Of a DNA stretch of 63,063 nt, positions 10,201 to 21,765 are shown piece after piece; positions within the stretch are counted from its first letter, which is position 1; each line of letters opens with the position of its first letter. The stretch spans positions 1,581,572 to 1,644,634 of the forward strand of contig NMRA01000014.1 in NCBI GenBank assembly GCA_002633005.1, read 5' to 3'. The notes beneath the pieces are model-generated. The model saw only the letters and a program-made list of their open reading frames with translations, was not told the origin of the DNA and ran no database searches. Source of the stretch: Phoronis australis (Eukaryota > Phoronida > Phoronidae). The position numbers and the translations under genes were made by a program.

Positions 10201-12483
10201 TAGAAAACGCTGGTGAAAACATAGATTGGGTTGCGCAGACGCAAAGCACTTGGGAGTTAAACGAAGTCACGCAAGTCTAAGTAAAATAATGCGTCTGAAA
10301 GGCAAGTGTTTCTCGAGTCTTGAGATGTTAGGACTAAGACCACAGATCGAGTGACCGAATTCGTCAAAATCACCAACTGATGGTTCAACAAAAGCCCTTG
10401 CTACCACGTGTTCTGGAATGCATAAGTTGTAGAATGTACCGTCGATGAAGTTTTTCATGGAACAAAACTTTTTGCCTCGGTGTGACCACCAAAAATCAAG
10501 ATGCCAAAAGTGACCAAAAATTGCGAATTTTGCATTTCTCTCCAAAATCTCAATTTCACGGCTGTTCTGGTTCGAGAGCGGAGACAAGTTTCCAAACGCA
10601 CTTGACGTTAGGATAAAATGTGTCATTACCAAGCAGAGTTTTTCCAATTTCCATTTGTCTGAAGGGTGTACCGGTATTTGCAGTTCAACTTTCGGTCTAA
10701 AGAAGGAAGTGGTTTCAAAATGGCGCCACTTCCAGATCCGGCTAAAACAAAGTAGAACCTACTTGAGATGGTGTGGGGGGAACTTTTTACTCCAAACATT
10801 TTTGGAAAACTCACGAGGACCATTCGCGGCAATAGCTCACCATTTAGTCCACATAATTACCAGAAACCTTGGCCCGCCCCATATTTTTGTTGGAGCTAAT
10901 AAGGCCCGAACCGTGGTTTTAGGCCTTCCAGTATATCCTAGCAAAATGGCGGCACCGAAATGATTGATAAGCGAGGTTGAAATGTAAAATTGGAAGATAA
11001 ATTTCGTTGTTTAAAGTCTATATACGACGATTTCTAGCCGCACATTCCTCACGAGTGCCAAACCTTTTGAACCTTTAATTTGATGGTATTATAATTAACT
11101 TGAATACCCAAAAACTTCCACCTTTTTTAACAGAAAAGTCAAAATTCGCACAAATATTTTAAATACTTTAGTTGATGCTCGTGGTTTTCAAAGTTTGTTT
11201 TGAAAACTACGCAGAGTACCCAAAGTAACTTCCTCTTCCTGGACAAAAGGTAAAGGACCTCTCGTCACACACGTATATATGACATAAACTTTAGACAACG
11301 CCCAACAGTTGGCGTCAGTGTGCCTTTTCGTATTTCATTGTCATGAGGAAATGAAAGGGTTAAGAACAACTTGATACCTCCGAATCAAAAGTTGCAAAAT
11401 GACAAATTTTTGAAATCATTGGAGTAATTCAATAGGAACCAAACAACAGGATTCTCTTAATTTCAGGAAATGTGAAATGGTCACAAAGGTGCAAAGCACT
11501 CCAAGCAATGCTGTTGTCGAAGGCAAGGAACAAGCAAGTGAACGCACGCGCTTAACGGAGTTCAAACTGAGGTCATTAGGATTTGCTTAGCAATTGTTTC
11601 TGACTTTTTGGAGCCCAGAAAATTTCGATACACGATTTTTGTTAGAGAATGCAAGGACACGTGAAATAGGGTGTTTTTCATAATCCGGATCAAACATCAT
11701 AATTCGTTTCGATTTCCGGTTTATTTTAATTTTATACGTATTATTCTTCCACCAACTTCAAGAGACCAAGAACAGAACTTATCAGACAAAATTAACCGTC
11801 ACAATCTCCTTGAAGTTAACCTTAAAGTATGTCAGGTCGCCAAAAACCGACTTTCACCATCCGACGCAACATTCTAAGACAGTTGTGGTAAGTTTCCCAT
11901 GTCAAGATCTGCAAATATGTACGCCATTTTCCAATTATAGGTTTCGAACCCTCTCAAACTGGTATTACATTATCCGCCTTGAATTATCTCTCTCGATCTA
12001 TAGCATATGCATATTTTTCTTCCTCAACGTGAAAGTTATGATTAAATTTAAATAACTGAGGGCTAGGCCAACGTCATCTTTTTATTAATTCAGATGAATG
12101 TTCCTAGATTCAACGGTCTGCCACTCTGGACAAAGATAGTAGAGTTACATGTAGAGTCTTTGGGAAAGAACAATGAGAAGCCAAACTGGACACCTCTGGT
12201 TGGTTATCGAATTGTCTTTCGTAAAACACGACTGGTCAGTAATTGTAAAAGTAAGGACGGACTGAATCAGCAATAAGGACCGCACTAATGAGATACTGTT
12301 TTCACATTTTGTATAACGACATAATGTATTTACTTTTCCAACAATATATGTATTTACTCTACTCAGCTATGCAAGTTTCTGATGGGTAATAAGCTAGCAA
12401 GACGGAATCCATAAAAATTTATTGATGTGTAGTTTTTCAAAAACACAGATTTTTGGGACAACATCCTTCAAACGTATTTGACA
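7239..12483. other. long stretch without a recognisable gene
   Basis: Contains a purine-rich GGGAGG/GAAGG tract at 8838-8890 with one undetermined base near 8853, a small hairpin around 9604-9640 (AATGTCTTAG pairing with CTAAGACATT) and two minus/plus frames over 100 codons (10267-10647 minus, 10655-10963 plus). Neither frame resembles a known protein or has clear splice sites. A segment near 11487-11590 (GGTGCAAAGCACTCCAAGC) is similar to one near 21377. Confidence 0.45.
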
Positions 12484-12860
12484 CACTCCACATATACGGG
12501 TAAAGTAATTTATTGTATCCCTGACCATGCCCGTATTTTTGTAATGATTAATTTACACTTTGAATGAGAACAATTCAATTTAAGGAGGTTAATCTCTAAC
12601 ATGTAAACCATGGCGCTGGGACATGTAAACACAACAATAGAATGCCACATTTGTTCCTAGAACATTGGTTGTTGATACACCCGACATATACGGGTAAGTA
12701 GTAAATTACATCCACGGCTATGCCCGTATTTTTGGAATAATTAATTTACACTTCGAATGAGAACATAATTCAGTATAAGGACATGTCAGTTACGCGCAAG
12801 AACATGTAAATACAGCAATAGACCGCCATATTTGTCCCTCGAAGATTGGTTGAGAACGAG
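12484..12860. repeat. two-unit tandem duplication, period ~194 bp
   Basis: CATATACGGGTAA occurs at 12491 and again at 12685. Both units then run through CATGCCCGTATTTTTG (or CTATGCCCGTATTTTTGG), ATTAATTTACACTT-GAATGAGAAC, AACATGTAAA-ACA, and a close with ATTGGTTG. Each unit also holds an ATACGGG/CCCGTAT inverted pair. The units have diverged by substitutions and small indels. No coding frame spans them. Confidence 0.75.
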
Positions 12861-13269
12861 AGTGCAAAAGACGGCTTGGACATTCGCGGTGCAGATCATA
12901 TAAGCGGATTGCGAACGAGGAAAATCGCCTAGCACTCTGGCAAAGCGTGTAGCAGACTTCATGGCCAGCCGCGTGCTGGCGTTATCTCAGTGCAGAGTCT
13001 TACTACCTTGGATGTACCACCAAGTGCAACAGTCGTTTGCTTCCCTAGGGCCCATTTTGCGGCTCCATATATCATGGGCGGCGAACCTACACTCTTTCGC
13101 AGTGCTACAAAAGGTATCACTGTCAAATGTTGTTTAACATGACTTCTCATTGGTTAAAGTTATGAGAACGACCTCATTAACATTCAGTCATTCCCATTGG
13201 TTGAAGTCTGGGAAATTCCTTTCAGTTTTTGCAGTTACCGAGTGTGGGGACCACCTTTGACTTGAATAG

Positions 13270-13407
13270 TTGCATTTTATTAAAACGGACAGTAATCGAA
13301 GTAAACAAAATCAAAGGAACCCGATCCAGTGGCTTCAGCCCAGTCAAGTAGAGTGCATAAAGGCGTGTGCAAGTGGTGGCGATGTGATCGGTATACTTCC
13401 GACCAAG
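13270..13407 (+). pseudogene. RecQ-type helicase N-terminal exon fragment, copy A
   Basis: Key residues: IQWLQPSQVECI, then GGDVIGILPTK. In RecQ/BLM/WRN helicases motif 0 (R/K-P-x-Q-x-x-x-I) is followed 15-20 residues later by D-V-x-x-x-L-P-T-G-x-G-K-S, the Walker A motif. Here the match ends exactly at LPT, before the Gly-x-Gly-Lys-Ser needed to bind ATP. The region aligned to the start codon of copy B reads TTG rather than ATG, so this copy has lost its start. It is a remnant, not a working helicase. Confidence 0.5.
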
Positions 13408-13445
13408 GCACGCCCACCCACGGATTTTCGTGTGTCCTTCATCGT

Positions 13446-13453
13446 GTTTCCAC
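13446..13453. repeat. 8-bp target-site duplication, left (GTTTCCAC)
   Basis: The same eight bases flank the 724-bp palindromic element on both sides (13446-13453 and 14178-14185). The uninterrupted relative at 53 kb has a matching GTTTCC at the corresponding position, confirming insertion here. Confidence 0.8.
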
Positions 13454-14177
13454 CACAGCCGTCCTCACCTTCTGATCGTCCCCAATATACATAATACTAC
13501 ACGGTATGACACTCGGGACAAGGAATTCCAAGGGTGCTTCACTTCAGCCATTCATATCAAACACAAAACTCAATAAAATTACACAAAACAGGGTTTTAAC
13601 AAACTATTAGCAATTGTTCTTTCTTCTAATACCATTCACTGTGTCCTCAGTGCTCCAGCGAGATTGCAACAAATTCGCGGTCAAAGCACTGTTACCAAAA
13701 AGCGATTGCGTACTTCCAACTTTGACTGTTCGAGGTCAACGACGGTACAGCAAATGCCGATTTGTCTCGGAATGTCACGACATCGATAACTCCACGTGGC
13801 ACTCAGCTAGACGATTTCGTAACCTTCCGTGATGAACCGGCAATTGCCGTCCATCCGCAACTCATCGGATAATTCCGTACCGTCCTTGACCTCGAACCGT
13901 CAAAGTAGGAAGTACGCATGGGCTTTTTGGGAACATTTTTGTGCTTTGACCTCGAATTTATTGAGAGCTCGCTGCAGAAGGACATCCTGAATGGTATTAG
14001 AAGAAAGAACAACGGCTAATGGTTAGTTGAAACCTTGTTTTGTGTAAATTTACTGAGTTTTGTATTTGATGTGAACGGCTGAAGTGAAGCACCCGTGGAA
14101 TTCCATGTCCCGAGTGTCATACCTTGTAGTATTATATATAGTGTATTGGGGACGATCAGAAACTGAGGACGCCTGTG
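13454..14177. mobile_element. palindromic (foldback) transposon with 8-bp target duplication, hAT-like
   Basis: The 724-bp element is almost entirely one long inverted repeat. The left end CACAGCCGTCCTCA pairs with CACAGGCGTCCTCA of the other strand, and the pairing continues with small mismatches through TCTGATCGTCCCCAATA, GGTATGACACTCGGGACA, GTGCTTCACTTCAGCC and TTCTTTCTTCTAATACCATT to a centre near 13815. Arms are about 350 bp. An 8-bp duplication suggests the hAT (or P) superfamily. There is no transposase; the 69-72-codon frames in the two arms start with the same residues because the arms are copies of each other. Confidence 0.8.
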
Positions 14178-14185
14178 GTTTCCAC
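14178..14185. repeat. 8-bp target-site duplication, right (GTTTCCAC)
   Basis: Identical partner of the duplication at 13446-13453. The interrupted host repeat resumes straight after it with AGGGCCACTTTTCAGTATAG. Confidence 0.8.
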
Positions 14186-14225
14186 AGGGCCACTTTTCAG
14201 TATAGATGGCGCTGTGTCAGAGACA

Positions 14226-17187
14226 TAATGATAAATAGCATCATGCCTCGTTGTCCAATGAGTACAAAAAACACGCACCTTTAAACTGGAAAAATGCCCT
14301 TCCTTATTTGCATGAACAGCTGCTCTTGAGTTGCTCGTTGTAAGTGAACAGTGGTTTGTATTCAGAATTATTTTTAGATTACTCAGATTTCTGTGAAACC
14401 ACCCAAGGTGCTATTGCGTTCCCACACGTTAGAGCTAAACAGTACAACTGCCACTGTAAACTGCTGCGACATTTCCATTCCTAATTACACAATTGCTGAC
14501 GCGTTTCTGCCCTGAACAGTACTATCTGAAATCATGATTTATTTCCCTGGAACTCGACATTTGAGTTTGACAGGTTTCTACGCAGGCCTTAGTGTTTTTC
14601 ATACAACAAAAAGGCTGGCGAATTTTGAGTGACCTTCAAGAAATTCCCACAGAGTAGTTTACTTCCCTAGTCCAGAAACGAGTATTGCAAATCTACATCT
14701 TGTGATGTTGATTTCTGAACGTCACACAGGGGTAAACTACGATTACTAAAGACCTGTTCTATAATACACAACTATTTTCACTTTTTTACAAAATTATTCT
14801 AAAATTAAATTGAGACACGTGTGGTTAAATATTAAGAAAATCATAAATTGGAAATATTAAGAAAACTATGACTTAAAGGAAGCTTCAGCCAATCCCATGA
14901 CCTATACATTCGATCACGACAACTTTGAGGAAAGACATTGGCGAGGCTGATAGAGCGCTTGTTAATTGTAATAGCATTGACTATCTATTTATCAATAAAT
15001 CCAATTCATGGGCTAAACACGGGTTTATACCCAGCTTTTCTGTAAAGTCAGATAATAGCATGTCTTTATACTCAATTACTACAAAGCAATTTCCCTTTCA
15101 TCTTGCCCATATACCCTCATTTGACAATGTTTAAATAATTTTTTATCCACAAACGAATATATAAACGAGATGTTAAAAATTTCTGGTATTACACAAACCG
15201 ATCAATGTCCCTACTTTTACCAAGCTCTAGACATTTCAGCATATGTTTTACAGCTGCTTCTGTGACTTTTCTGGGACTCCCTACATTATTTGTTAAATAA
15301 AGTTCTAAACTTTTATATAGAATCATCTGTATATCACTTTTTAGTCTGCTTCCTTTGCAAACCAAGTAAAGACTTTAATATTATGTTTATCCATGCACAA
15401 TACTGTACTTATACTTCAACGAACATGGGACTCAACCACGTTTTAATAATTGTAAATTAATCCTGTTTGAGACTGTGAACGATATTTTACTCAAAACCTC
15501 GGATAACACTTATGGAAAGTTTTGCGGGCATCTATTTAAAATGAATAGAATAATATAATATCCTTTTCATACGAGTGTGATTGTGCTTTTTAACCGCTTT
15601 TTCATTTTATCATGATGTTATTGATTTTTTTTCGTAAATACAGGCCTATGTACATGTAAATATATTTATTCGGTTGTTTCAATTGGAGCGAGTGTGATTT
15701 TATGCAAGTCCTTTCCCTTGATTCTGCTCCTCTTGAATGATAACCCGGTGCTAATTTTACACCCAATCACCACGAGTTCCGTTTCAAATAAATATTTTGT
15801 TCATTATTGTATATTGCTATTAAAATTTTAAGAATTATGTGACTGGGGCCACCCAGCCATGTTCACTAATAATGTACTATAAAGAAAGAAAGTTAAGACA
15901 CGTTGTTATTGTTGCCTCGTGCGTGTTGTAACCATAGCTATAGGTTTTGTGGTCACCAACAAATAGTGTAATTCAAAGATATTTATTATTTGTACCTACC
16001 AAAACGTATTTGTCTAAATTCACTGTACAACTAAATATAACATGGAAGTCCACAGTGGATTCATTACGTATACATGTCGTTAACTTAAAAGACAAACACC
16101 AGAAGGCCTCGTACTGGTATGCTGGTGCATTCCCCATGACTAGCCCGGCAAACACGGCTTTTCAACACCACTAAAATTCACGAGATGGTTTCAAAAGATT
16201 CACAATGGATATCAGAACGTCATTTGAACGTAAAAAGGGGAACTTTCACATCCATCGAGGACAAACTGGGTCCAAAAACCAACAGGATTATTAAATAATA
16301 ACATGATATGATAAAAACAAATATGGAATCGTCCATTAATCAACTCCTTTTCCCTTTTTAAGACCAAGTAAAAGCTATATTTTGTGCTGTATAAAATATC
16401 TATAACCTAAGTGCCTCCACACACTTCTTTCCTTGTCTAATAGTCGCGTTTCATAACCTTTCTACTTTCAGGAAATTGTAAGCTACCGTCTTTCTAGTTT
16501 ATCATGGGTCAATATGTCCATGCATCAGTGATGAAGTAAATGTCATGCAAGACCTGGATCTTCAAAAGAGTTGGCAACATTACCAAAAGTCACTACCTCG
16601 TCCAATGTACATTACATTAATTGTAAAAAAGATGACGAACTGTCCACATGGTGATAGAAGATTACCACATTGGTAGAGATATGATTTAGGAGAAGGTTTG
16701 GGAGGGGCTCAATCATTCTAAGACAGCTGTGCACATGAGATATGTTGAACCGTTTCCTTAAAAGGATACCAAACCCGGTTTTGACGTTTGAACAGGTGAT
16801 TAAAAACGACTTTCCCATCCAGTTGTCAGAAACAAAATAATGCTCTGTAACCCTCAGCAACCTTAAAAAATTTGGAACAGAATTTTAAAATTCCTTTCAA
16901 AATTCTGCTAAACGGGTAAGCGTGACCTACGCTTTAGGCGAGTTACACGACAACTGTAGGGAAAGACCAACCACCAAGAACCATCATACCTAATCTATGT
17001 CACAGAGAGTGTGAGTTCTTAGTTGAATGTTGGTTTATCATTCAAGTGGATGCCAATAATGCCTTAGCATATGGCAGATCAGAAGGTTGGTTGAAATCAC
17101 ATTACAGGGGTTAGCACCCTTTTTAAATATATCGAGTATGCATACTGTTCCTACTTTCTCCGAACACAAACTGATTACCATTGCGTG
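14226..17187. other. no gene recognised; AT-rich
   Basis: AT-rich sequence with short frames only. It lies downstream of the innexin (minus strand), so its right end may hold that gene's 3' UTR. A stretch near 16750-16810 (AAACCCGGTTTTGACG) has no partner elsewhere in the window. Confidence 0.4.
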
Positions 17188-17193
17188 TTTAAT
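17188..17193 (-). promoter_or_regulatory. possible polyadenylation signal (ATTAAA) of the innexin gene
   Basis: Read on the minus strand, ATTAAA occurs about 60 nt after the innexin stop codon. It is the common variant of AATAAA. I did not find a better hexamer close by, but a longer 3' UTR cannot be excluded. Confidence 0.3.
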
Positions 17194-17251
17194 CAATGCT
17201 GCTTGCGATGATTCGAATGAAGCACTCCAAACAGAACACGGAAATGCATTT

Positions 17252-18448
17252 TTAAACTGTTGCCGCTGGCTTGGGATGATATGCTGTTCTAAATCTCTTG
17301 AAATTATCCCATAAGTGGCCGATCAGCTCGGCGATCACAATATCGTTCGTGTTGATACTTATGAGCTTTAGAACAAACACACCGTCTTGGCGAAGGTACC
17401 TCTCGGAGAAAACTTTCAACAATTTTGAGTCGTTTCCACCTTTGTAAAAGTTCAACATCACCAAGTACTTCTTAACGTATCGGTAACGTGTACGTGAAAA
17501 CAGACCACGTATCCATGGTAATATGCCCCAAACAGTAAGTGCCGCCACCAACGCCATCCAAAACCAAAGAAATATAAATATTTTTTCGTTAAAGAGATTG
17601 ATTGGTAGAGCGCACTGCAAAGTGTATCGATGGATATTCTCCATTCCACCCAAGCGACGTATTTCGAAGTCACACAAAGTCACGCGTGGAAACCGATGTG
17701 ACTCTTTCCAGTCAGTACCATTCGTTAACTTCTGTAGCACCTCAATACCGAAAAACATGTAATCGGTAGCAAGAAATTTGTTCAAGAGAAAAATTTGCCC
17801 AACAGCGTTACATACATATAGGACTTTGATACCGAGATAAACAGTGATGAGGTTGTTGCCAAACTTTTTGCCGCAGCCGAGACAAAGTTTTTCACTTAAC
17901 ACTTGTTTGAATTTGGCGCAACAGCCAGTGCCGCGCTCCCGTTGGAAGTCCAAATAGCGGTCCATATGTCTTACTACAAACTTTAGCGTCTTATCACGAA
18001 TGTCGGGATTCAGATGCTCCGAATGGTTGACACACTTAACAATTCCATTAATGTTTAATCCAACACGAGAGCAAAATATCCGCCACAGCACGTGCGGGAA
18101 AAAGTAGAAGGCGGCCATGCAGGCGAGAATGAAGGGCACCCATTGGTAGTAGGCGACTTCCTTCTCTTTGCGGGGTGTCAGTGTTTCCGGCACGCCTTTA
18201 TCCGGCGGTACGTAGTAGGTGTTCGACACCCAACAAATGTTGTTGGCATATTCCTCGTGGTTTACTACGAAGTGAGCTGGACACCAGCAGTTTATAGGGT
18301 CACCGACATATTGCTTTGAGCCAACGATTATCATAGCGATGACAAGAACCCCGATGGTGTACCTGTGGTTGAGACGATCAAAGAAGTCGTCGTCATGGTG
18401 AACGGTCAACTGAGCTACATTGCTGACGATGTCTAAGAAACTGAACAT
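17252..18448 (-). CDS. innexin (gap-junction / hemichannel protein)
   Basis: A 398-residue protein in one uninterrupted frame. Innexins form hexameric or octameric plasma-membrane channels that couple the cytoplasm of adjacent invertebrate cells. Four membrane segments are visible: ~29-46, ~104-122, ~199-222 and ~289-308. The signature YYQWVPF (residues 100-106) opens segment 2. The first outer loop has cysteines 54 and 72 (plus 56), with CWVSNTYYVP typical of the family; the second has FPRVTLCDF (Cys259) and LQCALPINLFNEKIF (Cys279), giving the conserved cysteine pairs. NGT at 243-245 is a possible glycosylation site in loop 2. Length is normal for the family and all key residues are present, so it looks functional. 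A splice acceptor directly before the ATG indicates a 5' UTR intron and a promoter further to the right. Loop wording fits lophotrochozoan innexins; the paralogue number cannot be assigned. Confidence 0.97.
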   Translation of the reverse strand: MFSFLDIVSNVAQLTVHHDDDFFDRLNHRYTIGVLVIAMIIVGSKQYVGDPINCWCPAHFVVNHEEYANNICWVSNTYYVPPDKGVPETLTPRKEKEVAYYQWVPFILACMAAFYFFPHVLWRIFCSRVGLNINGIVKCVNHSEHLNPDIRDKTLKFVVRHMDRYLDFQRERGTGCCAKFKQVLSEKLCLGCGKKFGNNLITVYLGIKVLYVCNAVGQIFLLNKFLATDYMFFGIEVLQKLTNGTDWKESHRFPRVTLCDFEIRRLGGMENIHRYTLQCALPINLFNEKIFIFLWFWMALVAALTVWGILPWIRGLFSRTRYRYVKKYLVMLNFYKGGNDSKLLKVFSERYLRQDGVFVLKLISINTNDIVIAELIGHLWDNFKRFRTAYHPKPAATV

Positions 18449-18472
18449 TCTGAAATAGAAACACGAAGGTGG
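18449..18472 (-). promoter_or_regulatory. splice acceptor of the innexin 5' UTR intron
   Basis: Read on the minus strand: a pyrimidine-rich run (CCTTCGTGTTTCTATTTCAG) ending in the AG at 18450-18451, one base before the ATG. This is a strong 3' splice site and supports 18448 as the true start. The non-coding first exon lies at higher coordinates and could not be pinpointed. Confidence 0.65.
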
Positions 18473-21309
18473 TTAATAGTGACTCAGAATATGTCCATAT
18501 ATTAATTAAATCTATCGAAAATTAGGTATTTATTTATACGCTTTGCTACCTAAGTGTAACGTTATTCGGTTGGTGGCTACTTTGATCACATCATTCCATT
18601 TGTCAGTAACCCGCTTCTGCTCGCGCCTCGGTGGTGAACGTACAAGAGCATTAGTTCAAAGCTCCTTTATAGAACCCCGAAATTATGATTATTTCCAACA
18701 GTGCCAAGCCTTTAAATTTTCAAGCGGTTGTCATAGTACTTGACTCAATACCACAATGATTGTCTAGCGAGAATAGTTTTACTGGGAACACAGTTTTGAA
18801 CTACACAAACGATTAGTCAATTTCTCAGTAAGACTACATTCATGATTCTTAACATACCTCAAGCGGAAACAATCGTCAGTGTGCATTTAAAGCCCGCATG
18901 CGCAACATAGTCCGGTAATAGGCATGGCATTTGCACCTGTTATCATTACCGTTGGGGCTCGCGAACACCGTTTGACTAATTTCATGCTCAACATGACTCA
19001 GACCTCGTGGCGTAATGACATGTATGGGGGTACAGGAAGCTTGTTCTTTCCAGACATCAAGAAGTCATTACGCAAGTTCCAAATGTCAAGTGAACGACGC
19101 GTTTTCAACTTGGAAGATGTTTTTGTGAAGCCCGTCGTGCAGAACAACCGCGTGCTCGTTATTGCGTTTTCGTTCATTAGTTTGCCATTAATTTGAACTT
19201 GTGTAAACGGTGTACTAAGCTACAGAAATGTTGGCACTTTGAGGACGACTTTAAAAAAACACGTAAGAGACTTGTTCCGTTTCATTTTCGTAGAAAACCC
19301 TTATCAAAGAAATGGCAACTTAAACCAAACTAGACGCCATTTCTTAATGATGTAATGTCAATGCAAAATAAACCCAATTTCATGAACAAAAATTCACTGA
19401 CAAGGTCGCACAGGTGCGCATTTTAGCTTTTGAGGGTGTCTTCTGGCTGGAAATTGGTCATGCAAAGTTTTTAGTGAGGTCACAGAAACTCTGCGGAGCA
19501 AAATAATTTTGTTTGTTCGAAATAAGGGTTGCCAGAACAGTAGTTTGTATAAAATCATTAATAAAACTTCAGTACAACAAATCAATTATTCCATGTGTCA
19601 AAAAAACCCATAAAACTCGATAGAAGACCAAATGCAGCGATCCCGACGGCGTGAGAAGCAAGCAGCCTACTCCGCAGACGAATGGAGGCTTATGGAGTCT
19701 TTCTGCATACAATTTCTTTCCAAGACAGAATGTTTTGATTAAGGAACTCTCTAAATTATTACCAAAACTAACACGATGATGCTGGCTTGTCAGTTCAATT
19801 AAAGCTCTCCGAAACAGCATATCTATTAGAAGCGCGCGGTAAAGATACAACTAAGCTAGAAGTATGAAATTCTCGCTCGAAATTTCTCGTGTATTCGATC
19901 ACTTCGGACTTAGAAGATAATATAGTATAAATAGAATCATCTTTCGCACAAGACATATCCATAAAAAACAAACGCTTTTAATTGGAACGGCCGCCACTCA
20001 CAGATCTACAATTAGACGACGGCTCGTTCACTTTTTTGTCCAAGCTTTAACATTTACCAGTAGTTTTTACAAAAATCTCTGAACAATATCAGATTATCTC
20101 TAGCCATTTCAAGTCTCGTAGCTCCACTGCGTACTGAAATGTCAGGCAAATTTAATGGCGTTGAGAAATGTTTTCTCAATTTTCTACCTAAACAATCGTG
20201 CCCACATGTCACAACAGGGTGACAGTTATAAAGTATCGTAGATGGACAATGACATCACTCGTAATGTGTTTTACATTCAGGCTTACGTCGTCATGTGCCA
20301 AATGTCAAAAATTTAAGGATTCTCTGCTTCATTTCAGTTAAAAAGACATAATCGAATTTCAGCGCAAACCGATTCCCAAATGGCTTTTTCTACATGACAT
20401 ATTTTCGCAATAGACATCGAAAGTTATAGTAGAGAATAATTTTCCGACTTTACAACTAAAAAATTGGGACCACTGTTAAATGATAAAATTCATTTTTGTA
20501 GAATTGATGTAGCACGATACGTATCTTTATGCGCGAGCTGAAATGCATTTGTGTGATTTCTTTCCATTGCCCACAAGTCTCAAGGCACAGAAATTATTTG
20601 TTATCTGAATAAGGAGCAAGTTGAACGGAGACCAATTTCACACATACAAGGAAAATCGCGATGGCCTAGATCTACAGTTCTTGACGGCAAGAAGCTTTGT
20701 GTATTATACCCGTGTTCTTCAATTTTTAAGCGAATTTAGTCCAACGTATTAACCCACACTCTGCGTGTGAACAAGAAGACCAGAAATTCCAATGATGGAT
20801 CCATTAGTAAAAAGCTATTTAATGGTGTATTATTACCTCATGTCAGGTAACGGTCTGAACTTGGTGAATGTTTACACAGACAGTATTAAAAATACGAACA
20901 CTACATGTCAATTAATGCGGCCGACCTCCGGCATTTTATTAAGCAGGTACAATGTATTTAAATAACTGCAATCAAGCGGGCCAACTGCTGCACTCATTAC
21001 TAATCAATAGGTGAACTACCATAGTGTCCTTCCAACGTCAGACAATCCACATTGGCGGATCTAGGATGACGCAAGGGGATCACACTTTTCAACGCAGGAA
21101 AGTGTCCATGGGGGCTCTAAAAACGGCATGCTGACGGTATTTTTCGTAAAAAAACAACATTGGGCTCGACTCTTTTTAAAACTCAACCGATTCCGTCACT
21201 GGTTTTCAATAATGTGTTAAGTTTAAGAAATAATAGAAATGAACAACCAAACACGAGACGCAAAATAGAAGTGTTTAATGTTATGAGATGACTGATAGGA
21301 TTTAAATAA
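18473..21309. other. no gene recognised; presumed 5' flank of innexin
   Basis: This should hold the innexin 5' UTR exon and promoter, but no distinct core element is obvious. A 90-codon plus-strand frame at 18924-19196 starts in a good translation context (GGCATGG), yet has no family similarity or splice sites. At 21053-21068 the word TTGGCGGATCTAGGAT resembles the ends of the hAT-like element at 22954. Confidence 0.4.
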
Positions 21310-21765
21310 AAGTTTCGAATGCTGTGTTTTATGCATTGCTCTCCAAAATTTAATCAAAATTGTTTTCGATGAATACAGGTGCAAAACATTCCAAACAGCG
21401 CTGTTGTCGGTATGAGGAGCTATCAACATTGGTCGTTTAGGATTTAACACTCAAATGTTGCATAAAACAAAAAAGATGACGAAAGGATAACTTAGATAAT
21501 TATAACAGGGTGTTCGGAATTTAATCCTAAACTTTTTTATCGCCAAACGAAATTTGTCCATGTTATTGATACTGTTGTTTTGCTGCGAATTTGCTCTTTT
21601 TCCTGAATTTTAATAGAAAGACATGATCATGTAACCCAATTAATGTCAGAAGGATTTGTACAAAGTCAAAATCAAATTCTGTGTTCTTTCTACTTTCAGA
21701 AAATTGATATGCAATTTTACATAATTAAATTCTACAATTTTGTAGATATTTGTCTGATTGCTTTT
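21310..21765 (+). repeat. dispersed non-coding repeat, copy 1
   Basis: Shares ordered words with 30690-30975 and, inverted, with 50935-51275: GCATTGCTCTCCAAAATTT, a GACATGATCATGTAA segment, TTTGTACAAAGTCAAAATC, TTCTTTCTACTTTCAGAAAA and TTTTGTAGATATTTG. This copy has ~165 bp more than copy 2 in the middle (about 21377-21545). No coding potential is seen and its class is unknown. Confidence 0.55.

Larger units (their letters stand above)
13090..14225 (+). mobile_element. helicase-exon repeat, copy A (split by a nested insertion)
   Basis: Between TA dinucleotides at 13088-13089 and 14226-14227. The left end CTCTTTCGCAGTGCTAC is an imperfect inverted match to the right end read inward, CTCTGACACAGCGCCAC (or with T for C in this copy). 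Without the nested insertion the copy is about 404 bp, close to the 386 and 372 bp of copies B and C. Order: terminal repeat, two inverted CCAAT boxes (ATTGGTT), a position aligned with the start codon, ~50 codons similar to the start of a RecQ-type helicase, then a 3' tail ending GGCGCTGTGTCAGAG. It is interrupted by the 724-bp palindromic element. Confidence 0.6.

Noticed and set aside
10267-10963. Long frames of 126 codons (minus) and 102 codons (plus)
   Set aside because: No recognisable domain, no splice-site support, and composition not different from surrounding non-coding DNA.
18924-19196. 90-codon frame beginning in a good translation context next to the innexin
   Set aside because: No similarity to any family I know and no evidence of splicing; length is within chance for this composition.
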